From CAZBRS01 sp964494475 (lineage in GTDB: Bacteria; Myxococcota_A; UBA9042; CAZBRS01): a stretch of 64,000 nt of DNA. The stretch's first letter is position 1. Each line of letters opens with the position of its first letter. The stretch is from contig CAZBRS010000004.1 in the NCBI GenBank assembly GCA_964494475.1, forward strand, positions 72,426 through 136,425. The letters are read 5' to 3'. The position numbers and the translations under genes are program-made. A model generated the notes under the pieces. That model did no database searches. It was given only the letters and a program-made list of their open reading frames with translations, and had not been told where the DNA came from. This document shows, piece by piece, positions 32,794 to 44,067 of the stretch.

Positions 32794-32856
32794 GCGGGAT
32801 GGAATAGGGCGGGAATAGGTCGGGAATAGGGCGGAATAGGGCGGAATAGGGCGGGG
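32794..32856. repeat. short tandem repeat, unit about GGGCGGAATA
   Basis: About six head-to-tail copies of a 10-11 base unit, with variants GGGATGGAATA, GGGCGGGAATA, GGTCGGGAATA and GGGCGGAATA. Copy number is likely to vary between strains through slippage. Confidence 0.7.
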
Positions 32857-32900
32857 AGAAACGCCCAGGGTGTAAGCTACGCCGATCGAAGGTCTAGAGC

Positions 32901-33533
32901 CTATCGACCCCGGATCGATTCGGTCAGGCGATGGATAGCGGTGGACGGATTGCGGCCGTCCTCGCCCACCAGACTCGCATCGCGCTCCAGGCGCTCGGCG
33001 CGGGCGCGGGCTTGCTCGTAGCTTGCCTCGAGCACGTCCGCGCGCAGGTGCTTGGCGTAGCGGCCCAGCCCCCGGCGATCCAACTCGGTATCGAGCAGGC
33101 GCTGCACGTCGTGGCGGTGCTGCATGCCCGGGCTGTCGGCGAAGTGCAGCAGGAACCAGAGCTCGACGCAGGGGTTCGAGACGGCCATGAAGATGCCGTT
33201 GTCGCGGGCCATCTGCTTCGCGTCGGGCAACCGCGCATGGTCATCGACGTCGCACACGACCCACACCTCGTCGAAGCCGAGGCTGGCATCGACCGCGGAG
33301 GCTCGCCGGGCCTCGGCTCCCCGGCGCTTGGCCTCGTCGACAAGGTACTTCGGGTCGCCGTGGCGCAGGGCGATCTCGACGTGGACCCGGGCCGCGCTGT
33401 GAAGGCGCTGGAAGCTCAGGAAGTACTGCGGTTCCGTGAGCTGGCCTTCGCACAGGATCAGTAGGCGCTTGCGGGCGGCCGGAGCGACCGGGCTTCGCGC
33501 GATCGAGCGGGCGCGTTTCCAGGGCGTGCGCAT
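32901..33533 (-). CDS. rloB: RloB-like TOPRIM protein
   Basis: The product is 210 aa. The start of the TOPRIM-like fold is visible as KRLLILCEGQLTEPQYF (conserved Glu), followed by VWVVCDVDDHARLPDA with the acidic DxD-like motif and NPCVELWFLLHF, all typical of RloB. RloB pairs with the AAA ATPase RloA, and RloA/RloB-type pairs resemble the AbiL abortive-infection system. Its ATG overlaps the rloA stop by one base (TGATG). It probably acts as the effector nuclease released or activated by RloA. Confidence 0.87.
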   Translation of the reverse strand: MRTPWKRARSIARSPVAPAARKRLLILCEGQLTEPQYFLSFQRLHSAARVHVEIALRHGDPKYLVDEAKRRGAEARRASAVDASLGFDEVWVVCDVDDHARLPDAKQMARDNGIFMAVSNPCVELWFLLHFADSPGMQHRHDVQRLLDTELDRRGLGRYAKHLRADVLEASYEQARARAERLERDASLVGEDGRNPSTAIHRLTESIRGR

Positions 33534-34741
33534 CAGCGGGCCTTGCCGACGATCGGATCGAGCGGAACGGGGACCGCGCCGTACCGCCCCTGCAGGTAGC
33601 CGCGCTCGACGTTCTCGGCCTTCCGCGGCTTGTAGTCGGTCAACGGGTACACGCGGGTGGCTCCCTCGGCGCTCTTCTCGGTCAGCCAGACCTGGTCCCT
33701 CCGCAGCACGGGCTGGAACAGGTGGTACGAGCGGTCGATCAAGGTGCCCAGGATTTGCGTGTCGTGGGTCGTGAAGATCACCTGCGCGTGGTTCGGATTG
33801 GAGCGCGGCTCGTTGAAGAGGCCCACGATCCACGACGCGATCAGGGGATGCAGTCCGGCTTCCAGTTCGTCGATGACCAGCAGCTTGCCCGCGCGAAGCG
33901 CCTCGTGGAGCACGGGCGCCAGGTAGAACAGCGAGCGCGTCCCGTGGGACTCTTCCTGCAGGGGCAGCCACGCCTCGGAGCCTTCCACGGCGTGCCGCAG
34001 CCGCACCCGATGACCGTACGTGGCCCGTTCGTCGGCCTCGACCTGCACGTCGACCACGCCAAGATCGGCCGCCGACAGCAACTCGAGCAGGTCGCGCTTG
34101 CGGCCGCTGTCGAGGTAGGCGCGCTCGCTGTCGGCGCGGCTGGCGTCGTCGTAGACGGCGCACGAGCGGAACCAGTCGTAGATGGGCGTCAACTGCACGT
34201 GGTTGTTCTGCGCGGCGGCCGACAGGAAAAGGCCGTTGGAGCGCGTCATGGCGCTGGCGGAGCGGTTCTCGCCCTTCAGGTGAACGCCGAATCGGAACGT
34301 GTGGATGTCTTCGCGCTCGAACCAGACCTGCTTGCGGCCATGGGGCCAGGCGTGAAGCCACTCTTCGGTCACGTGGGCGTCGTCGACGACGAAGCCGTAG
34401 TTGAACCGAACACCGCCCACCAGAAAGGTCACCTCGAAGAGCGACGGCGCGGCTCTCGTGGCGCCCCACGCGAAGGGGACTCGCGGTACGGGCTCGCCAG
34501 GCCCCCAGAAGCGATGCGACGAAAGGACGGCCGTGCGCATGAATTCCAGCGCCGACAATACGTTGCTCTTGCCGCTGGCGTTGGCGCCGTAGAGGGCTGC
34601 GGCCGTCAGCAGAGGCTTCGCGTTGCCCGCGACGCGGCGCGGGCGCTCGTCGTGAGGGTCGCCGATGTTGGCCGCCTCGAGGCTGAGCACCTGCTCGTCA
34701 CGGATCGACCGGTGGTTCAGGACCCGGAACTCGATCACCAT
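33533..34741 (-). CDS. rloA: RloA-like AAA15-family ATPase
   Basis: The product is 402 aa. It is an SMC/ABC-like ATPase with N-terminal MVIEFRVLNHRSIRDEQVLSL, Walker A YGANASGKSN (about 52-61) and Walker B LLVIDELEAGLHP. A later motif is IFTTHDTQILG. The start has a perfect AAGGAGG. With rloB it forms a two-gene phage-defence type operon related to AbiL and, more distantly, to the PARIS ATPase. The role is inferred from the family: sensing of infection and control of the TOPRIM partner. Confidence 0.88.
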   Translation of the reverse strand: MVIEFRVLNHRSIRDEQVLSLEAANIGDPHDERPRRVAGNAKPLLTAAALYGANASGKSNVLSALEFMRTAVLSSHRFWGPGEPVPRVPFAWGATRAAPSLFEVTFLVGGVRFNYGFVVDDAHVTEEWLHAWPHGRKQVWFEREDIHTFRFGVHLKGENRSASAMTRSNGLFLSAAAQNNHVQLTPIYDWFRSCAVYDDASRADSERAYLDSGRKRDLLELLSAADLGVVDVQVEADERATYGHRVRLRHAVEGSEAWLPLQEESHGTRSLFYLAPVLHEALRAGKLLVIDELEAGLHPLIASWIVGLFNEPRSNPNHAQVIFTTHDTQILGTLIDRSYHLFQPVLRRDQVWLTEKSAEGATRVYPLTDYKPRKAENVERGYLQGRYGAVPVPLDPIVGKAR

Positions 34742-34783
34742 GGCCGACCTCCTTGCTTGGCCCGATGCTACTGCTTCGGGCAG

Positions 34784-34795
34784 TCTTGCGCAAGA
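34784..34795. promoter_or_regulatory. palindrome upstream of rloAB
   Basis: TCTTGCGCAAGA is a perfect 12-base palindrome 43 bases before the rloA start. It is a plausible operator for the rloAB promoter. It differs from the TGCGACA-type sites. Confidence 0.45.
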
Positions 34796-34835
34796 GAACT
34801 GCGCGAAGTTAACTTTGTTGTGCTCATGGCCCCGA

Positions 34836-35130
34836 TCATCCTTCAACCGCGGTGTCGACGTCTGCCGCGAGCACGGCCTGGAGGCCCCCGTGTTCTCGGA
34901 GCAGGGGGGCGTGGTCACCGTGACGTTCCATGCCGACATCCTGGCCGGGAGCCGGCCTGTGACGTCGCCTCTGTCCGGAGACACCGATCAAGTCACCGAT
35001 CAAGTCACCGATGAAGTGGATCGCCTGGTGCGCGCCATCGGCGACCAGCCCCACCGGCCAGCGACCAGCCGCGTCGGTTTGCGCGGACATCATCGATCGA
35101 AAACCGTAAGATCCGGCCCATTGGCTAGGA
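34836..35130 (+). pseudogene. 3' remnant of an AlbA_2/RecG-like ATP-binding regulator
   Basis: One frame reads VDVCREHGLEAPVFSEQGG, then VVTVTFHADIL and the repeat TDQVTDQVTDEVDRLV. This is the typical C-terminal end of AlbA_2-type 'putative DNA-binding/ATP-dependent helicase' proteins, which carry TxQVTxQV repeats before a winged helix. The N-terminal ATP-binding part is absent and the winged helix loses similarity after about 25 residues. The DNA shows a 12-base tandem repeat (ACCGATCAAGTC) at about 34980-35015. Such genes are common in defence and mobile regions. Confidence 0.55.
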
Positions 35131-35143
35131 ACCCGAGGCCATC

Positions 35144-35364
35144 GTGACCGACCACATCGTGACCCCGCAAGCTGGCGACGACGAGCTCACCTCGCTGCTC
35201 ACCCCGCTGCGTGCGCTCATCCGTCAGGCCTCGTTCGACCCGCTCGTCGCGCGCCTCGCGACCGCCCGCGTTAGCGTCGCCGAGCCCGACCTGCTGCACG
35301 ACTCGCGCGGGTCCCTGCCCCGGCCCCGGGCACGGTTCCTGTCTTCCCCTTGCCCGCCCCGCCC
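35144..35364 (+). other. possible short or degraded reading frame before sbcD
   Basis: A GTG-started frame encodes about 65 plausible residues (DELTSLLTPLRALIRQASFD, then LVARLATARVSV) before becoming Pro/Ser-rich and running into sbcD in another frame. It has no natural stop before sbcD and no recognised family. With the remnant before it, 34742-35430 looks like a graveyard segment without an intact gene. Confidence 0.25.
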
Positions 35365-35367
35365 GAA

Positions 35368-35386
35368 CCCGACACCATCTGTCGCA
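35368..35386. promoter_or_regulatory. operator copy 5, upstream of sbcDC
   Basis: CCCGACA-CCATC-TGTCGCA has a perfect right half and a left half with two changes. It lies 45 bases before the sbcD ATG, next to a -10-like TATCCT (35395-35400). It links the SbcCD operon to the operators of the zinc-ribbon/HD cluster. Confidence 0.55.
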
Positions 35387-35430
35387 CGACCGCTTATCCT
35401 CTGCCCTGGCAATCCTCAATGGGGGACTCG

Positions 35431-36695
35431 ATGCGCATCCTGCACACCGCCGACTGGCACCTGGGCGCCACGCTGCACGAGCTGTCGCGCGAGCCCGAGC
35501 AGTCGGCCTTCCTCGAGTGGCTGCTCGACACGCTGGAGAGCGAGCGCATTGACGCGGTGCTGATCGCGGGCGATCTGTTCGACCACGGCAACCCCTCGTC
35601 GGCGGCCCAGCGCCTTTGGTTCCACTTCGCGGCGCGCGCCCGGGCCCGCTTTCCCGGTCTCGATATCGTCGCCATCGGGGGCAACCACGACTCGCCGGCG
35701 CGCCTCGAGGCCCCCGTGCCCCTGCTCGATGAGCTCGGCGTGCACGTGGTGGCGTCGTTCCCGTGGCGCGGCGACCCCGCCGACGTGGCGCGGCTGGTCA
35801 TTCCCCTGGGCGGCCGACGCGGTGCGGTCGAGGCGTGGGTAGCGGCCGTGCCCTACGTGCGTCCGATCGGGGTCTCGGATCAGCCAACCGACGACGGGCG
35901 CGACGTGTTGATCGAGGCGGTGCGCGACGCCTACGCGCGGGTGCTCGACGAGGGCCGGCGCTTGCGTCAGCCCGGCCAGGCGCTGTTGGCCATGGGGCAC
36001 GCCTACCTGGTGGGCGGCAAGTTGTCCGAGCAGAGCGAGCGCAAGGTGCTGTGCGGCAACCAGCACCCGCTGCCCGTCGACCTGTTCCCCGACGACGTGG
36101 CCTACGTGGCGCTGGGGCACCTGCACCTGGCCCAGACGGTGGGCGGGCGGGCGCACGTGCGCTACTCCGGCTCGCCGCTGCCGCTGGCCGTGACCGAGGC
36201 CGGCTACCGGCACCAGGTGCTGGTGGTCGAGATCGCGGGCGAGCGCGTGACCGACGTGCGCTCGCTTCCGGTGCCCCGCACGGTCGCCATGCTGCGCGTG
36301 CCCGACGAAGGCGCGCCCGAGAAGGCGTGGCCGCGCGAGCGCGTGCTGGCCGAGCTGTCGAAGCTGCCTTCGAAGGCCGACGCGCCGGACTCCTCCTCGT
36401 GGCCGTTCCTCGACGTGACGGTCGACGTCTCGGCGGGCCCGGAGCCCGATCTGCGGGGCGTGGTCGAGGCGGCGCTGTCGGTCAGGGCCGCGCGGCTGGT
36501 GCGCCTGTTCCTCGATCGAGGGACGCGGACCGACGGCGGCGCCGGCACCGAGCCGCCGCCTCCGCTGCAGGAGCTCGGCCCCGAACAGGTCTTCCGGCTG
36601 TGCTACGAGCGCGCGTACGCGGGGGCCCCGTCGCCCGAACTGCTGGCCGCGTTTCACGACCTGCACGAAGAGGTCCGGCGCCGGGAGGTGGCCCC

Positions 36696-36699
<4 letters not shown>
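35431..36699 (+). CDS. sbcD: SbcD exonuclease subunit
   Basis: The product is 422 aa. It is a Mre11/SbcD metallophosphatase with motifs in order: HTADWHLG (4-11), AGDLFDHGNPS, GGNHDSPARL, GHAYLVGG and GHLHLAQ. It cuts DNA ends and hairpins together with SbcC. The ATG at 35431 starts MRILHTADWHLG and has GGGGGA upstream. The stop overlaps the sbcC start (ATGA). Intact active-site residues suggest a functional nuclease. The presence of a TGCGACA-type site upstream suggests regulation with the neighbouring accessory genes. Confidence 0.95.
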
Positions 36700-40442
<3,743 letters not shown>

Positions 40443-40516
40443 GCGGCGCGACTCGCCGGGCTCTTTTCCGTTACTTGGGGTTACCCCCGGGAGCCTCTCT
40501 GCCTGCTACCGCGAGC

Positions 40517-40577
40517 TCGGTGGAGGGATAGCGGAGCACAGCAGAAAGCCTCCGCGCAAGACATGTCACCGATACGC
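40517..40577. repeat. dispersed repeat, copy A
   Basis: A segment starting TCGGTGGAGGGATA and ending ACATGTCACCGATACGCC is shared with copies B (42875-42932) and C (42130-42178). The outer sequence ACATGTCACCGATA resembles the ends of some IS-related elements. It may be a MITE-like remnant. Confidence 0.55.
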
Positions 40578-40634
40578 CTCCCTCCGGTGCGCGACGCGCA
40601 CCACCAGCACCAGCAACTCGCGGTCGCGGATGGT
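40566..40634 (-). pseudogene. C-terminal remnant of a RelE/ParE-type toxin gene
   Basis: About 22 codons read IRDRELLVLVVRVAHRREAYR and a stop. This is the characteristic end of RelE toxins (x-VLVLRVGHRRxxYR). Upstream on this strand the similarity is lost at once, so only the last strand remains. Its stop codon lies inside repeat copy A. The rest of 40443-40733 has no gene. Confidence 0.6.
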
Positions 40635-40733
40635 ACCCGCCTGGGTAAGGGCTCTTGCGTTCCACGTCTTGCAGCGAAAGGAAGCTTTACTTACACGCTG
40701 CGTTGAGAAAGAATGCTTTCGTAAGGAGGAGGG

Positions 40734-41912
40734 ATGAGCAGGCTCACCGGTCGCTACGAACGAAGCCGGGTCGCCGGCGAAGAGGTGCGGGCGTTCTTGC
40801 CATCGCCGCTGCCGCCGCGGGATCCGCCGCTGGCGCTGGAGGGGGACCTGGCGGCGCTCCACCGCAGGGCCGAGATCGCCATCGGCCGGCTGGAGTTGGC
40901 GGCCGCCATGGTGCCGTCGGTGGACTGGTTCCTGTACTCCTTCGTCCGCAAGGAGGCCGTCATCTCCTCGCAGATCGAGGGGACGCAGGCCACGTTGATG
41001 GACCTGCTCGGCTTCGAGGCGGACGGACGGGACGAGAGCCGTGCGACCCCCGATCTCCAGGAGGTCTGCAACTACCTGGAGGCCTTGGCCCATGCGCGGC
41101 AGCAGATGGCCGACCCCGCGGGATTGCCGCTCTCCGTCCGGCTGCTGAACGAGGCCCACCGTCGCCTGATGAAGGGCGCACGCGGCGCGGACAAGCGACC
41201 GGGAGTGATCCGTCGCAGCCAGAACTGGATCGGAGGCACCCGGCCGGGGAACGCGGCTTACGTCCCCCCGCCCCCCCACGCGGTGGCCGAACTGCTCGGA
41301 CAACTGGAGACCTGGCTCCACGCCGCGAGCGATCTGCCGCCGCTGGTTCGCGCGGGCCTCGCGCACGTGCAGTTCGAAGCCATCCACCCGTACCTGGACG
41401 GGAATGGCCGCATCGGTCGCCTGCTCGTCACGTTGCTGCTGGAGCACTGGGGGCTCTTGTCCCGGCCGCTTCTGTACCTGAGCCTGTTCTTCAAGGAGCA
41501 CCGCGCCGAGTACTACCGCCGACTGGACGCCGTGCGCGCCGAGGGCGACTTCGAGAGCTGGCTGGCCTACTTCCTGGAGGGGGTGGCGGTGGTGGCCGAC
41601 GAGGCGGTGGACGCCACGCGGACGCTGTTCACGCTGATCGCCGCCGACCGCGCCAGGGTGCTCGCCGCGCCCACCACGTCGGTGATGGCCGCGCGCCTGT
41701 TCGAGCTGCTGCCGGAGCACCCCATCGTGACGGTCGCGACGGCCCTCGACCTGCTGCGCACGACCCGCCCGACCGCGACCAAGGCCGTGACCGCCCTGGT
41801 CGACGCCGGCGTGCTGGTCGAGGTGACAGGGCGCCGGCGCGATCGCACCTTCCGCTACGAGGCGTACCTGCGGCGGCTGCGGGCGGGGACGGAGTTGGAG
41901 GTGGGCCGGTGA
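40734..41912 (+). CDS. Fic-domain AMP-transferase-like protein with self-inhibitory helix
   Basis: The product is 392 aa. The Fic motif HPYLDGNGRIGRLL (His218) is intact. An N-terminal inhibitory helix motif SSQIEG (S78-xxx-E82-G83) marks it as a Fic protein held inactive by its own N-terminus. The N-terminal Fic_N domain (PLALEGDLAALHRRAEIAIG) and a C-terminal winged helix (ATALDLLRTTRPTATKAVTALV) complete the common bacterial architecture. It is predicted to transfer AMP or similar groups to an unknown protein. The ATG follows AAGGAGGAGGG. It stands in the accessory region between degraded sequences. Confidence 0.92.
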   Translation: MSRLTGRYERSRVAGEEVRAFLPSPLPPRDPPLALEGDLAALHRRAEIAIGRLELAAAMVPSVDWFLYSFVRKEAVISSQIEGTQATLMDLLGFEADGRDESRATPDLQEVCNYLEALAHARQQMADPAGLPLSVRLLNEAHRRLMKGARGADKRPGVIRRSQNWIGGTRPGNAAYVPPPPHAVAELLGQLETWLHAASDLPPLVRAGLAHVQFEAIHPYLDGNGRIGRLLVTLLLEHWGLLSRPLLYLSLFFKEHRAEYYRRLDAVRAEGDFESWLAYFLEGVAVVADEAVDATRTLFTLIAADRARVLAAPTTSVMAARLFELLPEHPIVTVATALDLLRTTRPTATKAVTALVDAGVLVEVTGRRRDRTFRYEAYLRRLRAGTELEVGR

Positions 41913-41983
41913 CCATCGCCAGCACGCGACCGTGGGCTCCGCTGGCGTTGTCATCCAGTGCGCAGACCAGGCGTCAGCAGGGC

Positions 41984-42088
41984 TCAGTTCGACGCGGGCT
42001 GCTGGTTCCAGACCGTGATGGCGCTGTTGAAGGTGCCGCCCGTGACGGTAAAGCCGGTTCCCGAGGCCTCGAAGGTTTGGTAGAAACG
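41984..42088 (-). pseudogene. 3' fragment of an unidentified gene
   Basis: On the minus strand a frame reads YQTFEASGTGFTVTGGTF, then NSAITVWNQQPASN and a stop at 41984. The composition is like the C-terminus of a secreted protein and is unlike neighbouring intergenic DNA. It runs into the perfect terminator hairpin at 42089 and has no start. The rest of 41913-42217 holds that hairpin and repeat copy C. Confidence 0.35.
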
Positions 42089-42116
42089 AAAACGCCCTCC
42101 TTGCGGAGGGCGTTTT
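42089..42116. terminator. perfect bidirectional Rho-independent terminator
   Basis: AAAACGCCCTCC, loop TTGC, GGAGGGCGTTTT: a 12-base perfect stem with A and T tracts on both sides. It can terminate transcripts from the Fic side and from the mazF side (minus strand). Confidence 0.9.
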
Positions 42117-42129
42117 CTAGAGAGGACGT

Positions 42130-42178
42130 TCGGTGGAGGGATATGCTGCCACAGCGAACTGTCTCCGTTGTAAACATG
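42130..42178. repeat. dispersed repeat, copy C (degenerate)
   Basis: CGGTGGAGGGATA, CACAGC, CTCCG and AAACATG keep the order found in copies A and B, with several substitutions. It sits between the terminator hairpin and the mazF stop. Confidence 0.4.
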
Positions 42179-42217
42179 AATGCTTGCAACGTGTGAGACT
42201 CTTCGCTGCGCACGACT

Positions 42218-42541
42218 TCACGCCGCGAAGAAGCGCTGCAGCACATCCAGCACGGCCGACTGCTCGTCAGGCGCCAACACGCCGAGCGTCTTCACCAATC
42301 GAATCTTGTCCACCGTCCGAATCTGATCGATGACGATCTGGCCCTCTCTACCGTCGAAGCGGGTCGGGACGCGAGAAGGGTAGGGCCGTCCCTTGGTGGT
42401 CATCGGCGCTACCACGACGGTGCGGATGTGCCGGTTCGCCTGGTCTGGCGAGATCACGACGCACGGGCGTGTCTTCTGGATCTCGCTGCCCACGGTGGGA
42501 TCCAGGTTCACGAGGAACACGTCGAACCGGCTCACTTCCAT
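42218..42541 (-). CDS. mazF: MazF-type endoribonuclease toxin
   Basis: The product is 107 aa and is a classic MazF/PemK fold: FDVFLVNLDPTVGSEIQKTRP, PCVVISPDQANRH, VVVAPMTTKGRPYPSRV and IDQIRTVDKIRL. It is a sequence-specific mRNA interferase. The ATG at 42541 has AGGAGG 7 bases upstream; the GTG at 42547 is less likely. It overlaps the end of the antitoxin gene by 10 bases. The catalytic Arg in QKTRP is present. Confidence 0.95.
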   Translation of the reverse strand: MEVSRFDVFLVNLDPTVGSEIQKTRPCVVISPDQANRHIRTVVVAPMTTKGRPYPSRVPTRFDGREGQIVIDQIRTVDKIRLVKTLGVLAPDEQSAVLDVLQRFFAA

Positions 42542-42786
42542 TCCCACTCCTCCTCGTCGAAGGAGTGCTGCAGGGCCTCGCCCGCGACCGGCCCGTCATC
42601 GCCGTGCTGCGCCATCTCTGCGAAGGCCTGCTCCCATCCGGCGCGGGCGTCGCTGGCCGGCAGGACGATCAACACGCCGTCGCGAACCGAGAGGTCGACC
42701 TCGTCGTGCAGACCGGTCTGCTCGAGCATCACTTTGGGGATGCGGATGCCTCGCGAATTCCCGATGCGGACGATGTGCGTTCTCAT
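42532..42786 (-). CDS. mazE: MazE-type AbrB-fold antitoxin
   Basis: The product is 84 aa. The N-terminal AbrB/SpoVT DNA-binding domain shows IVRIGNSRGIRIPKVMLEQ and DEVDLSVRDGVLIVLP. The acidic C-terminus (HSFDEEEWEWK) wraps the toxin. It has its own promoter and overlaps mazF, so the pair is co-translated and probably autoregulated. Confidence 0.93.
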   Translation of the reverse strand: MRTHIVRIGNSRGIRIPKVMLEQTGLHDEVDLSVRDGVLIVLPASDARAGWEQAFAEMAQHGDDGPVAGEALQHSFDEEEWEWK

Positions 42787-42806
42787 GGCTCACCTCGCGT
42801 GCTTAC

Positions 42807-42835
42807 ATTGTACCCACTCTGGGTGAGGCGTGCAA
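42807..42835 (-). promoter_or_regulatory. mazEF promoter
   Basis: On the minus strand TTGCAC (42835-42830), 17 bases, TACAAT (42812-42807), then 20 bases to the mazE ATG with GAGGTGA as ribosome site. The -10 has five of six consensus bases. Confidence 0.6.
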
Positions 42836-42874
42836 TCGTTCCTCGCAGACGCGCCCCCGTGGCCACCTCGTCCC

Positions 42875-42932
42875 TGGAGGGAACGTGGAGCCCAGCAGAA
42901 AGTCTCCGGGCAAAACATGTCACCGATAGGCC
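42875..42932. repeat. dispersed repeat, copy B
   Basis: CTGGAGGGAACGTGGAGCCC, then AGCAGAAAGTCTCCGGGCAA and AACATGTCACCGATAGG. It is collinear with copy A at about 80 percent identity by eye. It ends a few bases before the stop of the peptidase gene. Confidence 0.55.
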
Positions 42933-42936
42933 GACT

Positions 42937-43824
42937 CTATCGATGCCTTGCGCCTGCTGAACGCACCACGAACTCCGAGAAGTAGGTGTCGGGGCTCGCG
43001 CCGTATTCCATCGTGAAGGCCTCGTCGAGGTCCTCTCCGCGAAGCAGCCGGTTCAGCAAACTCTGGAACCTGGGCCTGCCCTCCTCCGCGATCAGTTCGT
43101 CGATGAGGAGCGCGTACTGCGCGAAGAGGAAGAGAAACCTCTCTCCGTCAGGCAGCGACGTTATCGCCTTCGAGTCCTCCCAACGCGATTGGTACTGCGA
43201 TGGAGGCACCGCTCGGCCAAGCCGCCACCACGCCAGGACGTGGTCCCGATCGAAGTAGCCATCAACCCCCAACTGTTCGGCGCTCAACGTGGCGAGTCCC
43301 TCTTCAAACCACGGGGCCAACCCCAGCAGCCCGGGCCACCCGAGGTGTTGGTAGATCAGCGAGTGACTGAGTTCGTGCCGCAGGTAGGTGTCGAGGTGGA
43401 TCTCCTGGCGCTCGCTCTGCGACAGTGCTCGCGGCGAGACGAAGACCCTCCCGCGCACCGGCAGCGCCCGGAATCTCGCCGAGCCGCCGGAAATCCGCCG
43501 GTACTCGGTCTCGGTACCGGTGAGGAACACCTCCGGACGAATGCGAAAGGCCAGCCCGTGGAAGCCCTCAACCTGCGCGATCAGGCCATCGATGCCCTTC
43601 GCGACTCCCGACGCCGCGAGGTGCTTGTCCGCAGGATGGAAGACGATCGCTCGGGAGGACTCCACCCTCTCGAACCCCGGTGCCCATGGCAGGAAGGCCA
43701 TCAACCTTCCCCAGCCGGCCTGGTAGACGACGACGGAAAGGAGCGCGCAGACGCACGCCACCAGCGACCACGTGCGCCAGTTGCGGGGGCGTGAGGCGCT
43801 TCGTTGGTTCGCGTCCTTCGGCAT
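42937..43824 (-). CDS. membrane-anchored gluzincin-type metallopeptidase
   Basis: The product is 295 aa. One membrane segment (about 18-35) is followed by an extracytoplasmic catalytic domain. The zinc motif HELSH (150-154) and the downstream PWFEEGLA (Glu174/175 as third ligand) are the pattern of the peptidase MA family. The insertion GVDGYFDRDHVLAWWRLGRA follows the active site. No substrate is apparent. The ATG at 43824 gives a short basic N-terminus before the membrane segment. It lies between two toxin-antitoxin loci and next to the tRNA fragment. Confidence 0.82.
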   Translation of the reverse strand: MPKDANQRSASRPRNWRTWSLVACVCALLSVVVYQAGWGRLMAFLPWAPGFERVESSRAIVFHPADKHLAASGVAKGIDGLIAQVEGFHGLAFRIRPEVFLTGTETEYRRISGGSARFRALPVRGRVFVSPRALSQSERQEIHLDTYLRHELSHSLIYQHLGWPGLLGLAPWFEEGLATLSAEQLGVDGYFDRDHVLAWWRLGRAVPPSQYQSRWEDSKAITSLPDGERFLFLFAQYALLIDELIAEEGRPRFQSLLNRLLRGEDLDEAFTMEYGASPDTYFSEFVVRSAGARHR

Positions 43825-43957
43825 TCGCGCCGTTCCGATCACCGAGTCGCAGACCACTCTACGGACCCGTGCCCGTCTTCGCAAGGCGGCCCGCGCCGCT
43901 TCGACCGCATGCGGCTTCGCGCTTTCGCCCGGCCCCGGCGCCGTCACCCGAACGTTC

Positions 43958-43999
43958 GGTGGAACTGGAGAGAATCGAACTCTCGACCTCTTGAATGCC
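43958..43999 (-). repeat. tRNA-Ala 3' fragment, possible attachment site
   Basis: A 42-base segment matches the 3' part of tRNA-Ala(GGC) at 44729-44770 in 37 of 42 positions and the same orientation. It runs from the anticodon GGC through the T arm to the discriminator. The 5' half is absent, so it is not a gene. A partial tRNA 3' end 770 bases from the intact tRNA is the layout left by integration at a tRNA. Confidence 0.65.
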
Positions 44000-44067
44000 G
44001 TCCAGGGAAGACTTGGTTGCGCCGGCCCACAACTGCGGTATCCTCCATCGCAGGAGGCATGGTCACC

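Larger units (their letters stand above)
32592..32900. other. non-coding stretch with operator copy 4 and a tandem repeat
   Basis: About 309 bases without a supported gene lie between the 141-aa protein gene and the convergent rloB. The stretch holds a degenerate operator palindrome (32679-32697) and a GGGCGGAATA-type tandem repeat (32794-32856), followed by a GGGCG...CGCCC hairpin. A small RNA or a promoter for a lost gene is possible; nothing proves either. Confidence 0.5.

Noticed and set aside
32794..32856. CRISPR-like array
   Set aside because: The repeat unit is about 10 bases with no spacers and no cas gene; it is a simple tandem repeat.
34980..35015. iteron-like repeats of an origin
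   Set aside because: The ACCGATCAAGTC units encode the TDQV repeat of an AlbA_2-type protein tail and no replication gene is near.
35144..35563. 139-aa gene before sbcD
   Set aside because: After about 65 codons the frame becomes low complexity and overlaps sbcD in another frame. It is kept only as a low-confidence note.
40443..40516. terminator after sbcC
   Set aside because: A short GGGG-TTA-CCCC hairpin exists but lacks a T tract and has a weak stem.
43958..43999. a second tRNA gene
   Set aside because: Only the 3' part from the anticodon on is present. No D arm or 5' acceptor strand can be folded, so it is listed as a fragment.
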